Assembly (NCBI GenBank): GCA_963717075.1
Contig: CAVQVI010000034.1
Span: 868,001-932,000 of the forward strand
Direction of reading: 5' to 3'
Length of the DNA stretch: 64,000 nt
Source: JBGOTP01 sp963717075
GTDB taxonomy: Bacteria; Acidobacteriota; Vicinamibacteria; Vicinamibacterales; CAVVIG01
In this document: piece after piece, positions 55,356 through 64,000 of the stretch
How positions within the stretch are numbered: position 1 is the stretch's first letter
How the letters are laid out: the number at the start of each line of letters is the position of its first letter
Position numbers and translations under genes: made by a program
Notes under the pieces: model-generated
What the model was told of the DNA's origin: nothing
Database searches by the model: none
Seen by the model: the letters and a program-made list of their open reading frames with translations, nothing else

Positions 55356-56669
55356 TCAGGAACCATCCACCGCCTGGAACTGGTGCCCGCGCGTCTCGGG
55401 CCCGAGCCAGAGCATCGCGACCACGATGAGCAGGGACGCTGCGATACACAGGGCCATGGCGTTCGGCAGCGTCCATCCCGCGTCTTGAAGTGCGCCGACC
55501 GCGTACGGCGTGAGCGCGCCGAGGGCGGCTCCCGCGTGATAGGTGAACCCGGATCCGACGCCGCGGACGGCAGTCGGAAATCGCTCCGACAAGTACGTCG
55601 GCACGACACCCCACATCCCGACGCCGAAGCTGCCCATGAGCAGCGCGCCCACGACGAGCAGACGGGAGTCGGTCGCAAAGAGGTAGAGCGGTATTACCAC
55701 CAGGCTGGCGAGCGCCGCCATCGTGGCTGCGCCTCGACGTCCCGATCTGCCCTCCGAGACGTGGCCCCAGACGGCATCGCCCGCGATCCCCCCGAGATTC
55801 AGGGCTATCAGGTAGGCCAGCGTCGAACGGCCGGACTCTCGCAGAAACGTGGCGTACCAGAACGTGATCGAGTAGTAGGAGAACATGAAGCCGCCCATCA
55901 GCATTGACGTTTGCAGGGTTGTCGGCAGCAGGTCGCGGCGGAAGATTCGCAGCAGCGACACGCTATCCTGCTTACCGGCTTGGTGCAGATGTCGCTGACG
56001 CGCGAGCCAGACCGGGCTCTCGGTCACGTTCGTGCGGATCCAGAGCACGAGCAGCGCCGGTACGACGCCGATCCAGAACATGGCCCGCCACGCGAGGTCG
56101 CCGTGCGGTGTCAGTGATGGGTAGACGAACGAGAAGACGAGGGCCGAGAGGATGAAGCCCCAGTTGTAGCCGCCCTGGAGGAGGCCTGAGGCGATCCCGC
56201 GCAAATGCGCGGGCCAGTGCTCGAGCACGAGCGGCATCCCGGCCGCCCATTCGCCGCCCATGCCGATGCCGAAGAGCGCGCGGAACCCGAACAGCATCGC
56301 GTACGACGTCGAGAAGCCGCTCAGCCCGGAAAAGAGCGAGAACCACAGAATCGAGAGCATGAGCGGAAGCCGACGTCCCCATCGATCGGCCGCTGTGCCC
56401 GCTGCAGCTCCGCCAACGAACCTCATGAGGAGCGTGACGGTGCCAAGCGCCCCGGCCAGCGCCCGATCGACGGTGAAGGTGCGCTCGATATCGATCAAAA
56501 TGAAGGTGATGATGGTGAAGTCGAAACCATCGAGCACCCAGCCCAGGAATGTGGCCCAGAAGGCTCGCCATTGTTCAGGGTTGACTTGCGAGTACCACGG
56601 ACCGACCGGCCGTACCGGTGCGGCAGTCTTCTGCGCCGCCGCGATCCCGTGGTGTTCCGTCACAGGCAC
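55356..56669 (-). CDS. MFS transporter, sialate/metabolite:H+ symporter-like
   Basis: 437 residues, 12 membrane segments. The N-terminus WRAFWATFLGWVLDGFDFTIITFILIDI places a charged DGFDF motif in helix 1, typical of the metabolite:proton symporter (NanT, ShiA, AAHS) group. TAADRWGRRLPLML is the loop 2-3 signature; GMGGEWAAGMPLVLEHWPAHLRG and PTYLSERFPTAVRGVGSGFTYHAGA follow. It imports an organic acid or sugar acid; substrate cannot be told. It is convergent with the AddA-like gene (27 bases) and divergent from the small membrane protein at 56764. Confidence 0.85.
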   Translation of the reverse strand: MPVTEHHGIAAAQKTAAPVRPVGPWYSQVNPEQWRAFWATFLGWVLDGFDFTIITFILIDIERTFTVDRALAGALGTVTLLMRFVGGAAAGTAADRWGRRLPLMLSILWFSLFSGLSGFSTSYAMLFGFRALFGIGMGGEWAAGMPLVLEHWPAHLRGIASGLLQGGYNWGFILSALVFSFVYPSLTPHGDLAWRAMFWIGVVPALLVLWIRTNVTESPVWLARQRHLHQAGKQDSVSLLRIFRRDLLPTTLQTSMLMGGFMFSYYSITFWYATFLRESGRSTLAYLIALNLGGIAGDAVWGHVSEGRSGRRGAATMAALASLVVIPLYLFATDSRLLVVGALLMGSFGVGMWGVVPTYLSERFPTAVRGVGSGFTYHAGAALGALTPYAVGALQDAGWTLPNAMALCIAASLLIVVAMLWLGPETRGHQFQAVDGS

Positions 56670-56701
56670 GTGGGCATCCCTGAATCTCGAATCACCTGCG
56701 A

Positions 56702-56725
56702 TATCCTCGACCTAGTATCCTCGAC
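56702..56725. repeat. Direct repeat in the divergent gap
   Basis: TATCCTCGAC occurs at 56702-56711 and again at 56716-56725, a 14-base period. It lies between the divergent MFS and membrane protein starts, so it could be an operator, or chance. GATAAT at 56747-56752, 11 bases before the ATG at 56764, is a possible -10 box. Confidence 0.35.
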
Positions 56726-56763
56726 GTTGTTCCCGCGGCGTTCGCTGATAATGAAGTGGACCC

Positions 56764-57120
56764 ATGAACGAACTGAGCTGGCCGTGGATCGTGCTGATGG
56801 CCGCCGGGCCGCCAGTCGTCAGCCTGCCGCTGGCCATGCTTGTCTGGCGGACCGGTGAGATCATTCTAGGCAACATCGCGGGGACGGTCGTTATTTTCGG
56901 TGCGGCACTGGCGCTCATCTTCCGAGAATACAGCGAGATCGATCGCCTGACCCAGGCCTGCATCGAGGCCGGGTCCATGTGCGTGCCGGTGCCGAGCGCC
57001 TTCACGCGCTACGCCATCTACGCGTTCATCGGGCTCGCCGAAGTGTTTGCGCTATTTCTCGTGAGCCTCCGTGTGGAGCAGCAGATCCGAAACCGCGGCG
57101 TCGCTCCCGAGTGGCGGTGA
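56764..57120 (+). CDS. Small membrane protein of unknown function
   Basis: 118 residues. Three hydrophobic segments: WIVLMAAGPPVVSLPLAMLVW, ILGNIAGTVVIFGAALALIF and AIYAFIGLAEVFALFLVSL. A Cys/Pro-containing loop between 2 and 3 (QACIEAGSMCVPVP) is a striking pair of cysteines, possibly outside the membrane and disulfide-linked. C-terminus is basic. No family recognised. The stop is directly followed by a four-unit tandem array of the palindromic repeat. Confidence 0.6.
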   Translation: MNELSWPWIVLMAAGPPVVSLPLAMLVWRTGEIILGNIAGTVVIFGAALALIFREYSEIDRLTQACIEAGSMCVPVPSAFTRYAIYAFIGLAEVFALFLVSLRVEQQIRNRGVAPEWR

Positions 57121-57221
57121 ACGTAGGCCCACCTTGAGGTCGAAACGTAGGCCCGACCTTGAGGTCGAAACGTAGGCCCGACCTGGAGGTCCAAACGTAG
57201 GCCCGACCTTGAGGTCGGGCG
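57121..57221. repeat. Four-unit tandem array of the palindromic repeat
   Basis: Units start at 57121, 57145, 57170 and 57195: ACGTAGGCCC followed by ACCTTGAGGTC variants. Units 1-3 end in GAAA/CAAA and lack the GGGC arm, so only the last unit (57195-57221) keeps a full GCCCGACCT...AGGTCGGGC palindrome. The first unit has lost one base. It begins at the base after the stop of the preceding gene. Confidence 0.82.
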
Positions 57222-57277
57222 TGGGGTTGCAGTGGCTCGTGCGGCCGCAGCGGCACTCGCACGACAAGAGGCTGATC

Positions 57278-57581
57278 ATGTGCAGAAACATCAAGACGCT
57301 CTTCAACTTCGACCCACCAGTCACCGAGCAAGAAGTCCGCGCGGCATCGTTGCAGTTCGTCCGGAAGATCAGCGGCTTCAATAAGCCCTCGAAGGCGAAT
57401 GAGGCCGTCGTTCCTCGCCGCTGTGGATGACGTTGCACGGGTGTCCGGCCGCCTTCTCGCGTCGCTCGAGTCGACGGCGCTGCCGAAGAATCGAGAGGAA
57501 CAGGCCGCCAAGGCCAGGGCGCGCGCGTCGCAACGATTCGGTGTGTAACACGGGGTGGCGGCCTTTGCTCGATGAGCAGTT
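57278..57581 (+). CDS. DUF2277 domain protein; frame break near 57410
   Basis: Opens MCRNIKTLFNFDPPVTEQEVR, then SLQFVRKISGFNKPSKANEA, the exact start of the DUF2277 family. One extra G near 57410 ends the frame at 57430; without it the text goes on FLAAVDDVARVSGRLLASL and KNREEQAAKARARASQRFG, the normal end of about 90 residues. The corrected frame then runs a few more codons to a TGA at 57579-57581. Function of the family is unknown. Single gene after the repeat array. Confidence 0.8.
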
Positions 57582-57630
57582 GAGGATCGCGAAGGCGCTG
57601 CCCCAGCGCCGCGATATTGGAGACCCGATC

Positions 57631-58299
57631 TCAGCGCAGCGTGGGCCACCCCTTGTCGACCGGTTTGGCTGGGTCAGCCGTGATCTGCAGATCGGCGCAG
57701 TGATGGTACGAGTAGCCGCCGGGCTGGTTGTAGCCGTGCTCGGCCATGAACTGTAGGATCTGCAGCGTGCACTTCGCACAGCTGATGTTCGGCAGCTGGA
57801 TGTCGGTCTCCCACATCAGCGGTGGTGCGGTTGTCCCGGCCGCGGGTGGTGCCGGCCGCGTGTAGTGCTGGAACAAGCCGTCGGCAATCACCGGGAGCTG
57901 CGGCGGACTCTGAATGACAGCCCAGACGGAATACGGCCCGCGTTCCGTTATCCGTTCGGTCGTCACCGGATCGGGCGGGAGTTCGTCGCGGGAATTCACC
58001 GCGAGCGCCACCCGATAATGGCCCGGATGATAGATGGTCTCCTGCAGCTTCAGGTGCAGCTTCGATCCGCCAACGGCTTTGCCGATCACATTGCTCAGCG
58101 GCACGGCGGGACCGTTGGGGCTGCCGTGGGAGCGTTCCCGCAGGGCGCCAGCTTCTGCGGGTCGCCACGTTCGTTCTCAACGAGCCATGAGGCTGGCTCC
58201 AGAAGTTTGAAATGAGCTTGGACACCAGCCGGCATGGCTCGTCAGCGAGGCGGACGCCAGGGCGAAAACGGCAAGACGGACCGGCGGTTTCCTGGGCAT
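57631..58299 (-). CDS. LPMO-like secreted protein (SCE4755-type polysaccharide monooxygenase-like); two frame breaks
   Basis: About 222 residues after correction, from the ATG ending at 58299. Signal peptide PPVRLAVFALASASLTSHAG, then a frame break (extra T). The mature chain then begins AHFKLLEPASWLVENERG, with the histidine at position 1 or 2 of the mature protein, and LAPCGN. After a second break near 58115 it continues AVPLSNVIGKAVGG, IYHPGHYRVALAV, and SCAKCTLQILQFMAEHGYNQPGG, YSYHHCADLQI. The N-terminal His and YHHC histidines suggest a copper His-brace. Function in polysaccharide breakdown is unproven for this group. Confidence 0.7.
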
Positions 58300-58515
58300 G
58301 GCTGCTTGGACGCACCAATCCCCGCGGAGGGTTCACATTGGCGAGCGACCAAGCACTCCATGACCCAGCAAGACGACTTGCGGACGGTCCTGGTCGGGAG
58401 CTAGCATCGGCTTCGTGATGGGCGCCGACCATCAAAGGCGAGAGGAGCGCATGCAGGAGTTCGCGTTCGATACGGTGAGCAGGAAGGCCGTCGTCTGCGG
58501 CATGCCCGGCGCGTG

Positions 58516-59037
58516 ATGGGCAACCCACACTCGGTGGACCTGTCGGCGCTGTTTCTCCGTGAAATCGACGCGCTCAGTCGAGAAGTCGAGCTCTATCCCA
58601 CTGATGCGGCTGTCTGGAAGGAGATTCCTGGCATGCCGAATACGGGCGGGACGCTCGTGTTGCACCTGGTCGGGAACCTTCGGTTCTTTATCGGGTCGAC
58701 GATTGGGGGTGTCGACTACGTTCGGGACCGCGAGGCCGAGTTTGCGCTTCGGGGTGTGCCTCGCGCGACACTCCGCTCGATGATTGCCACGGCCAGACGC
58801 GACGTGGAACGGGGGCTGTCACAGTTGTCCACCTCAATGCTGGAGGCGCCGTATCCGGTCGCGGTTGGCGGGCGTCAGATGCCCACGCAGCTGTTTGTGT
58901 TGCATCTGCTGTCCCACCTGGCCTATCACCTCGGCCAGATCGACTATCACCGGCGGACGTCCAGCGGTGACAGCGCGTCAGCCAACGCGCTGTCGCTCGC
59001 GACGCTGGGTGAAGCCAGCGGGCAGCACAAGGCGTAG
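58516..59037 (+). CDS. DinB family protein (DUF664-like)
   Basis: 173 residues from the ATG at 58516 (the GTG just upstream is also in frame). Four-helix bundle with three histidines for a metal: LVLHLVGNLRFFI near residue 48 and HLLSHLAYHLGQIDYHRR near residue 135. RATLRSMIATARRDVERGLSQL forms the helix in between. Some DinB-like proteins are mycothiol or bacillithiol transferases; which thiol is used here is unknown. The TAG stop lies within a worn palindromic repeat. Confidence 0.82.
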   Translation: MGNPHSVDLSALFLREIDALSREVELYPTDAAVWKEIPGMPNTGGTLVLHLVGNLRFFIGSTIGGVDYVRDREAEFALRGVPRATLRSMIATARRDVERGLSQLSTSMLEAPYPVAVGGRQMPTQLFVLHLLSHLAYHLGQIDYHRRTSSGDSASANALSLATLGEASGQHKA

Positions 59038-59058
59038 GCCAGACCTTCACGTCCGGCG
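59032..59058. repeat. Degenerate palindromic repeat overlapping the DinB stop
   Basis: GCGTAGGCCAGACCTTCACGTCCGGC resembles the GACCT-type repeat with three changes. The TAG of GTAGG is the stop codon of the DinB gene (59035-59037). A second worn copy (GCTCGGGC) ends near 59096. Confidence 0.55.
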
Positions 59059-59107
59059 AGCGGTGTCGGACGAGACGCCCAAACCAAAGCTCGGGCCGAG
59101 AACGCGC

Positions 59108-59954
59108 CTACGATCGACGGGACGCCAGCAGAAACACTTCAGAAGCGAGCGTCGCGTCGAGGCTCGAGAGGTTGGCAACCCGCTCGCGCTCGCGCGTTCG
59201 TCCGCCACGGTAGGTGGTGCGCAACAGGTCGAGCACCGCGGTCCGGGGGAGATGCAGCCCCTGCCGCACCGTGGATCGATGCAGTAATGCGAAATCCGGC
59301 GCGTGATCGACAAGCAGTGACTCGCCGCGCTCGCGTGCCAGCGCCTTCCCTTGGACGAGTTCGCGCAGTTCGAGGAGATCGTCCTGCGCGGGAATCGCGA
59401 CGAGGAGGAATCCCGTTGGGTGCGATGATGCGCGCGCATTCGAGTGGATTGCGTCTGCCGTGCAGAGAGAGGACGAGGTCCACCCGTCCGTCAAGAAGCG
59501 GGAGGCGCCGATCGGCGTTGGCCACCACCCATGTGAGAGTGGGGAATCGCCGCGCCGCGCACTCGGCCGCGGCAGTCGATAGGTCAAGACCGATTCCTTC
59601 GATGGTCCGTGCCGTGGCCAGCGCAGCCAGCGTGTCGCCGGAGCCGGATCCGAGGTCGACGACGATCGGCCGCTCCGAGAGACTCAGCGCGAGGGCCTGT
59701 TGCACAACCTCGTCGACGAGCGCGCGCCCGACCCCCATTGCGAGCAGCCGGGCGCGCGCCTCGACCGCCTCTTTCGAATCGCCGGCATTCAGTGACCGCC
59801 GGTCCTGCGGTTGCAGCAAGTTCACGTACCCGCTGCGCGCGACGTCGTATGAATGTCCACGTGGACAGACGAAGGTTCGTGCCCGCCGGTCGAGCGGCAA
59901 TCCGCAGTCCCGTACGCTGCACGCCAGGGATGTCGGAGGCACGAAGGTTGTCAT
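59108..59954 (-). CDS. RlmA-like rRNA guanine-N1 methyltransferase; frame break near 59415
   Basis: About 281 residues after correction. The zinc-binding start CSVRDCGLPL and FVCPRGHSYDVARSGYVNLL, then GDSKEAVEARARLLAMG, are the RlmA signature; the SAM loop VVDLGSGSGDTLAAL follows with VVANADRRLPLLDG. Near 59415 the frame breaks; the other frame continues PTGFLLVAIPAQDDLLELRELVQG and ends in FLLASRRS. RlmA methylates a guanine in 23S rRNA; the length and zinc motif fit, though the family includes tellurite- and macrolide-linked paralogs. Adjacent, convergent to DinB. Confidence 0.8.
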
Positions 59955-60056
59955 CCTACTTCTTCCATTGAAGATGCGTGCACGCTAGACTCTGCGGCAC
60001 GGTTGGCCGGTCGTTCGCCGTCCGACCGAATGGTGGTGCGATTTCAGGGAGGGGTC

Positions 60057-62117
60057 ATGAAGGCTCGCTGGCAACGGTGGTTCGTGGTGGCAGTGGCGTG
60101 CGGCGTGGCGGCCGTCACGACAGGTGTCTTGCGCGCCCAGCAGGGAGCGCCCGTGACCGGCGAATGGAGAAACTACGGAGGAGATCTCGGGAATACGAAG
60201 TATTCGCCGCTCGCGCAGATCAATCCCCAGAATTTCAGCCAGCTTCGACTCGCGTGGCGCTGGAAGTCGGCTGACGGCTTCGTGAGCCGGACGATTCCCG
60301 GCCGAGGAGAGGTGTGGGCGAGCTCTCGACTGATCTTCGAGGAGCTCCGCACCGACGACCCGAAACGGTGGCGCGACAACCAGGCCCCGGGCATCTCCAA
60401 CTTCAAGGCAACGCCGCTCATGGTTGGCGGCCGCTTGTACCTGAACACGCCGACGTCGATTGGCGCGGCGATCGACGCGAGAACCGGCGAGACCCTCTGG
60501 ATATACAACCCGCAAGAGCTATGAGGCCGGTACGACGACGATGAGCGCGCGTTGGAACCAACGAGGCGTGGCGTATTGGACCGATGGAAAGCAAGAGCGG
60601 GTGTACTGGGGCACCGGCGACGGCTACCTGGTCGCGGTTGACGCCAGGACGGGAGTCCCGGTCGAGAGCTTCGGAGATCGCGGGCGGGTCGATCTGATGG
60701 TGGGTCTTCCGCATGCAGTCCGCGGGTCCCGAGACTGGTTAAATGCGCTGACGTACTCCGTGCAGTCGCCGCCGATCGTGGTGCGGGACACGGTGGTGAC
60801 GCCAGCCTCGATCTCGTCCTTCAACAATCTGAAGGAACAGATTCCGGGCTGGACCCGCGGCTGGGACGCGCGAACGGGCAAGCTGAAATGGACCTTCCAT
60901 ACGATCCCGCGCCCGGGTGAGTTCGGCAACGACACCTGGAAAAACGACTCCTGGTCGTACACGGGGAAGGTGAGCGGTTGGTCAGTCTTCAGCGCCGATG
61001 AACAGCTCGGGTACCTGTACGTGCCGCTCAACACGGCAGCGCCCGATTACTACGGCGGACATCGACCGGGCGACGGGTTGTTTGGCGAATCGCTGCTATG
61101 TTTGGACGTCGAAACAGGCAAGCGGGTGTGGCACTATCAGTTCGTCCATCACGGGCTCTGGGACTACGACCTTCCGGCGGCGCCCAACCTCCTGGACGTC
61201 ACCGTGAACGGCCGAGCGATCAAAGCGGTCGCCCAGGTGACCAAGCAGGGATTTCTCTTCGCCTTCGACCGCGTCACGGGCCAGCCAATCTGGCCGATCG
61301 AAGAACGTCCCGGTGGGTCCGTCGGATGTCCCGGGCGAGCAGGCGTCGAAGACCCAACCATTTCCAACCAAGCCGCCGCCTTTCGAGTATCAAGGTGTGT
61401 CGAGAGATGACTTGGTGGACTTCACGCCCGAGCTCCGGGCGATGGCCATCGACGCGATCAAGAATTACCGGATCGGACCGCTGTATACGCCTCCCTCGGT
61501 CGTGGTGGCCAACGGCAATCAAGGAACGCTCGGTCGTCCGTGCACCAACTGGTGGCGCGAACTGGTCCGGCGCGGCCGTCGATCCGGAGACGGGGATGCT
61601 GTACGTTCCCTCGCGGAACTCGATGTCCGTCTTCCGACTGGAAAAGCCTGGTCCCGAACAGAAGAGCAACTTGCAGTACATGGAAATCAGGGGAGGCGCC
61701 TTTCCGACGCTCCCACAGGGATTGCCGCTGTTCAAGCCGCCATATTCGCGCCTGACGGCGATCGACATGAACAAGGGCGAGCACGCGTGGATGGTACCTC
61801 TTGGGGACGGCAGCTTCATCCGTAACCATCCCCTGCTCAAAGGGCTGAATCTTCCGCCGCTCGGAGGCGACAGCTCGACAAGCGGACCGCTGCTGACGAA
61901 GACGTTACTGGTGATCGCGCTCACCACCGGGGGGCGCAATGATGGCCCGAGGTTGGTTGCACGGGACAAGGCCACGGGAAAAGAGATCGCGTCTGTCGAC
62001 TTGCCAGGGACGGCGATCGGGACGCCGATGACGTACGTTGCGGACAACAAGCAGTTCATCGCCTTGACCGTGGCGGGCGATCCCGTGCCGGAACTCGTCG
62101 CGTTCGCGCTGCCGTAG
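60057..62117 (+). CDS. PQQ-dependent dehydrogenase, glucose-dehydrogenase-like; three frame breaks
   Basis: About 686 residues after correction, from the ATG at 60057 with GGGAGGGG upstream. Signal peptide WFVVAVACGVAAVTTGVLRAQ. Same type as the gene at 45864: GEWRNYGGDLGNTKYSPLAQI, GVAYWTDGKQERVYWGTGDG, KWTFHTIPRPGEFGNDTW, VWHYQFVHHGLWDYDLPAAP, WPIEERP and GGANWSGAAVDPETG. Frame breaks near 60514 (extra C), 61312 and 61532 each look like one inserted base; the text reads across them without loss. It probably oxidises a sugar or alcohol in the periplasm. Ends near the M16 gene, convergent. Confidence 0.82.
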
Positions 62118-62162
62118 TCACGCCCAGGCGGCCCGGTCACTCGATGCTCAATGAGAACGGCG

Positions 62163-64000
62163 TCAGCGCGCTGTTCCAGTCGTTTCCGGAAGCAGTGTGA
62201 CGATCGTATAGCGGTCGAGCGGGAAGTATTTCCGCAATGTGTCCTGCACGACGGCAGGCGTCATGCTGTCGATGCGCTGCTGGCGTGTGAGAATCTCGTT
62301 CGGGTTGGCGCCAATGAGGTGCATACGCTGGAGGCGGCCCATCCAGTAGCTGTTTTCACGCATTGATGTTTCGTACGTGCGGCGGGCCGATTCCTTGGCC
62401 TTCGCGACCAGATCGGGCGATGGCCCCTGTTGCTGCAGCCGCCTCACTTCCTGCAGTACGCGGTCGGACATTGCCTGGATGTTCTGCGGCGCTGCGCCGA
62501 AGCTCACCTGCACATGACCGTCACCGCGTTGCGGCGTTGCCTGTGAGAGGCCGACGCCGACCGAGTAGGTCTGTCCCAGATCCTCGCGCAGCACGTCACG
62601 CAGGGTGTTCTCCACGACCATCGTGGCGGCCAGCATCCGCTCCTGTTCGATCGCATCGGGAGGCACATCGGCCGCAAAGCTGAGCACCGTCTGGGCGACC
62701 GGCTCGCGTCCCTTGATGACGGTGTCGCGGACGATGGTCGTCGGGAATGTGACGCCGACATCCTTGAAGTTGGACGTCCGGCGTCCGGTTGATGGCAGCG
62801 ACCCGACGTAGCGGGCGAGCAAGGGTACGGTGGTGTCGATGTTGAATGACCCAACCAGGAACATCGTGAAGTCGGCCGCGTTCGAGAAGCGGTCGCGGTA
62901 GAACGCATACATCTTCGCGCCATCGAGCGTCGCAATCTGCTCGGAGGTGAGCGGCTGCGACGTGTAATGGTTCGACGTGTTGATGAGCTCCAGCTTCTCG
63001 CCAAAGACCTGGCCGGGGCTCTGTCCGCGGTTGGCCACCGCCGCGTCCAGCTGGCGTCTGACCAACGTCAACATGCCCGGATCGTTGTCGGGGGCCGTGA
63101 AGTCCTGATAGAGGAGCTGCAGCGCGGTTTCGAGTTCGGCCGGAGTGGCCCCTCCCTGGATGCCGTGCGTTGAGAGCGAGATGAACGGCGACGCGCTCGC
63201 CGTCTTGCCCGCCAGCAGCTTGTTCCGTTCGAGTGGCTTCACGCCGGCAAATCCTGAAAGACCCACGTACTGTGTCGCCAGCGACGCCTGAACGAAGTCG
63301 GAGGGGGGGCGAGCGACGCGCCGCCTTTGGCGTACATGGTGAAGAGGACCTGATCGTTCTTGAAGTCGGTCGGCTTCAGCCAGGCCTCGACGCCGTTCGC
63401 AAACTGGACGATCGTCACGCCGAGTTCGGGCAGCTGGCGCCGGGACGTGACGGCCGCCGGCTCTGGAATGCGCTCGAGGAGCGCGCGCGCGGTGGTGCTG
63501 TCGCTCCAAGGCGTCACGGCGACCCGTTCGCCGGACCCGAGCGCCGTTCGCAGATCGGCCTCGGTCGGCGGTTGAAGGCCGGCCTTCTCCGGCATCACGG
63601 CGAGGATCACGCGACTCTCGTCGGATAACCTCGACCGCGCGATCGCCGTGACATCGTCCAGCGTGATCGTCGGCAGCGCCCACTGAACGAGGCCACGCTC
63701 GTACGCCACGCCAGGAATCGGCTCGTCGCCGAGGAAGTGGCGCAGGTACTCGTCCGCGAACTGGGCGCTATCGGTCTTGTCCCGCTCGTTGTACGAGCGC
63801 TCGTAGAAGGCCAGGAGTCCGCGCTTCGTCCGATCCAGTTCCCCGGCCGTGAATCCGAATTCCCGTATTCGCTTGGCCTCGATCGCGAGCGCCGCGAGCC
63901 CTTCGGCCACTCCGCCGTCCTTGACGCTCGCGCCGATTTCAAATGTGGTGACAGTGCGATTCAGCGGACCGCCGCCGACACCCGCCCCCAGAAACCTCGC
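62163..64000 (-). CDS. M16 family (pitrilysin-like) peptidase, N-terminus beyond the window; frame break near 63305
   Basis: Over 610 residues of the C-terminal part; the frame is open past base 64000, so the N-terminal zinc site (HxxEH) is not seen here. The text shows LGAGVGGGPLNRTVTTFEIGASV, RTKRGLLAFYERSYNERD, VTAIARSRLS, then after the break the second half: KLLAGKTASASPFISLSTHGIQGG, FTMFLVGSFNIDTTVPLLARYV and the AATMVVENTLRDVLREDLGQTYSVGVG repeat. This is typical of periplasmic insulinase-like M16 proteins. The frame break falls in a run of seven G on the plus strand. Confidence 0.82.

Noticed and set aside
57121..57221. Tandem array as a CRISPR
   Set aside because: Units are contiguous, with no unique spacers and no cas genes nearby.
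2741..63310. Programmed frameshifting in the broken genes
   Set aside because: The breaks occur at unrelated sequences, in many unrelated families that do not use frameshifting, and often several times per gene.

Overview
The window is GC-rich and densely coded. I see no rRNA, tRNA, CRISPR array, phage or recognisable transposase. The gene set points to a free-living Gram-negative bacterium: a TonB-dependent receptor with a carboxypeptidase-regulatory-type N-terminus, several PQQ-dependent periplasmic dehydrogenases, a c-type cytochrome, a bactofilin, and a palindromic repeat family with arms GCCCGACCT/AGGTCGGGC. This is most like Acidobacteriota of the Vicinamibacteria type. That placement rests on overall gene style only.

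Layout. 1-5 kb: a truncated Dabb protein, a SAM methyltransferase, then an overlapping threonine block (SDR-type threonine 3-dehydrogenase, thrB, thrC). 5-15 kb: quinone oxidoreductase, MFS exporter, oligoendopeptidase F, bactofilin with a CoA-binding protein, FAD amine oxidase-like enzyme, a rhodanese remnant, TraB/GumN protein, Xaa-Pro aminopeptidase. 15-28.3 kb: what I read as a complete bacterial sphingolipid locus. It holds a fatty acid hydroxylase, GNAT-type ceramide synthase candidate and ceramide reductase candidate on the plus strand. A translationally coupled operon of acyl carrier protein, acyl-ACP synthetase, serine palmitoyltransferase and a B12-binding radical SAM enzyme lies on the minus strand. 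Head-group genes follow: a sugar/inositol-phosphate nucleotidyltransferase, GT4 glycosyltransferase, flippase and two CDP-alcohol phosphotransferases. 28-38 kb: TonB-dependent receptor, an ATP-grasp/alpha-E/transglutaminase operon, and an AddB-like nuclease. 38-51 kb: quinoprotein dehydrogenases, cytochrome c, CHRD lipoprotein, DUF5777-like barrel, PilZ protein, a secreted glycosidase-like protein and an NHL-repeat protein. 51-64 kb: an AddA-like helicase-nuclease, MFS transporter, DUF2277, LPMO-like protein, DinB, RlmA-like methyltransferase, a fourth quinoprotein and a truncated M16 peptidase.

Two things stand out. First, the sphingolipid locus joins the known ceramide core genes to a coupled radical SAM enzyme and to an inositol-lipid-like head-group module. 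Second, the intergenic palindromic repeat also occurs inside the AddA-like gene as three tandem 54-bp units that keep the reading frame and would add about 54 residues to the protein.

Caution: about twenty single-base frame breaks interrupt genes whose protein similarity continues straight on in another frame. They look like uncorrected assembly indels, so coordinates below span the whole gene across such breaks and give corrected lengths as approximate.
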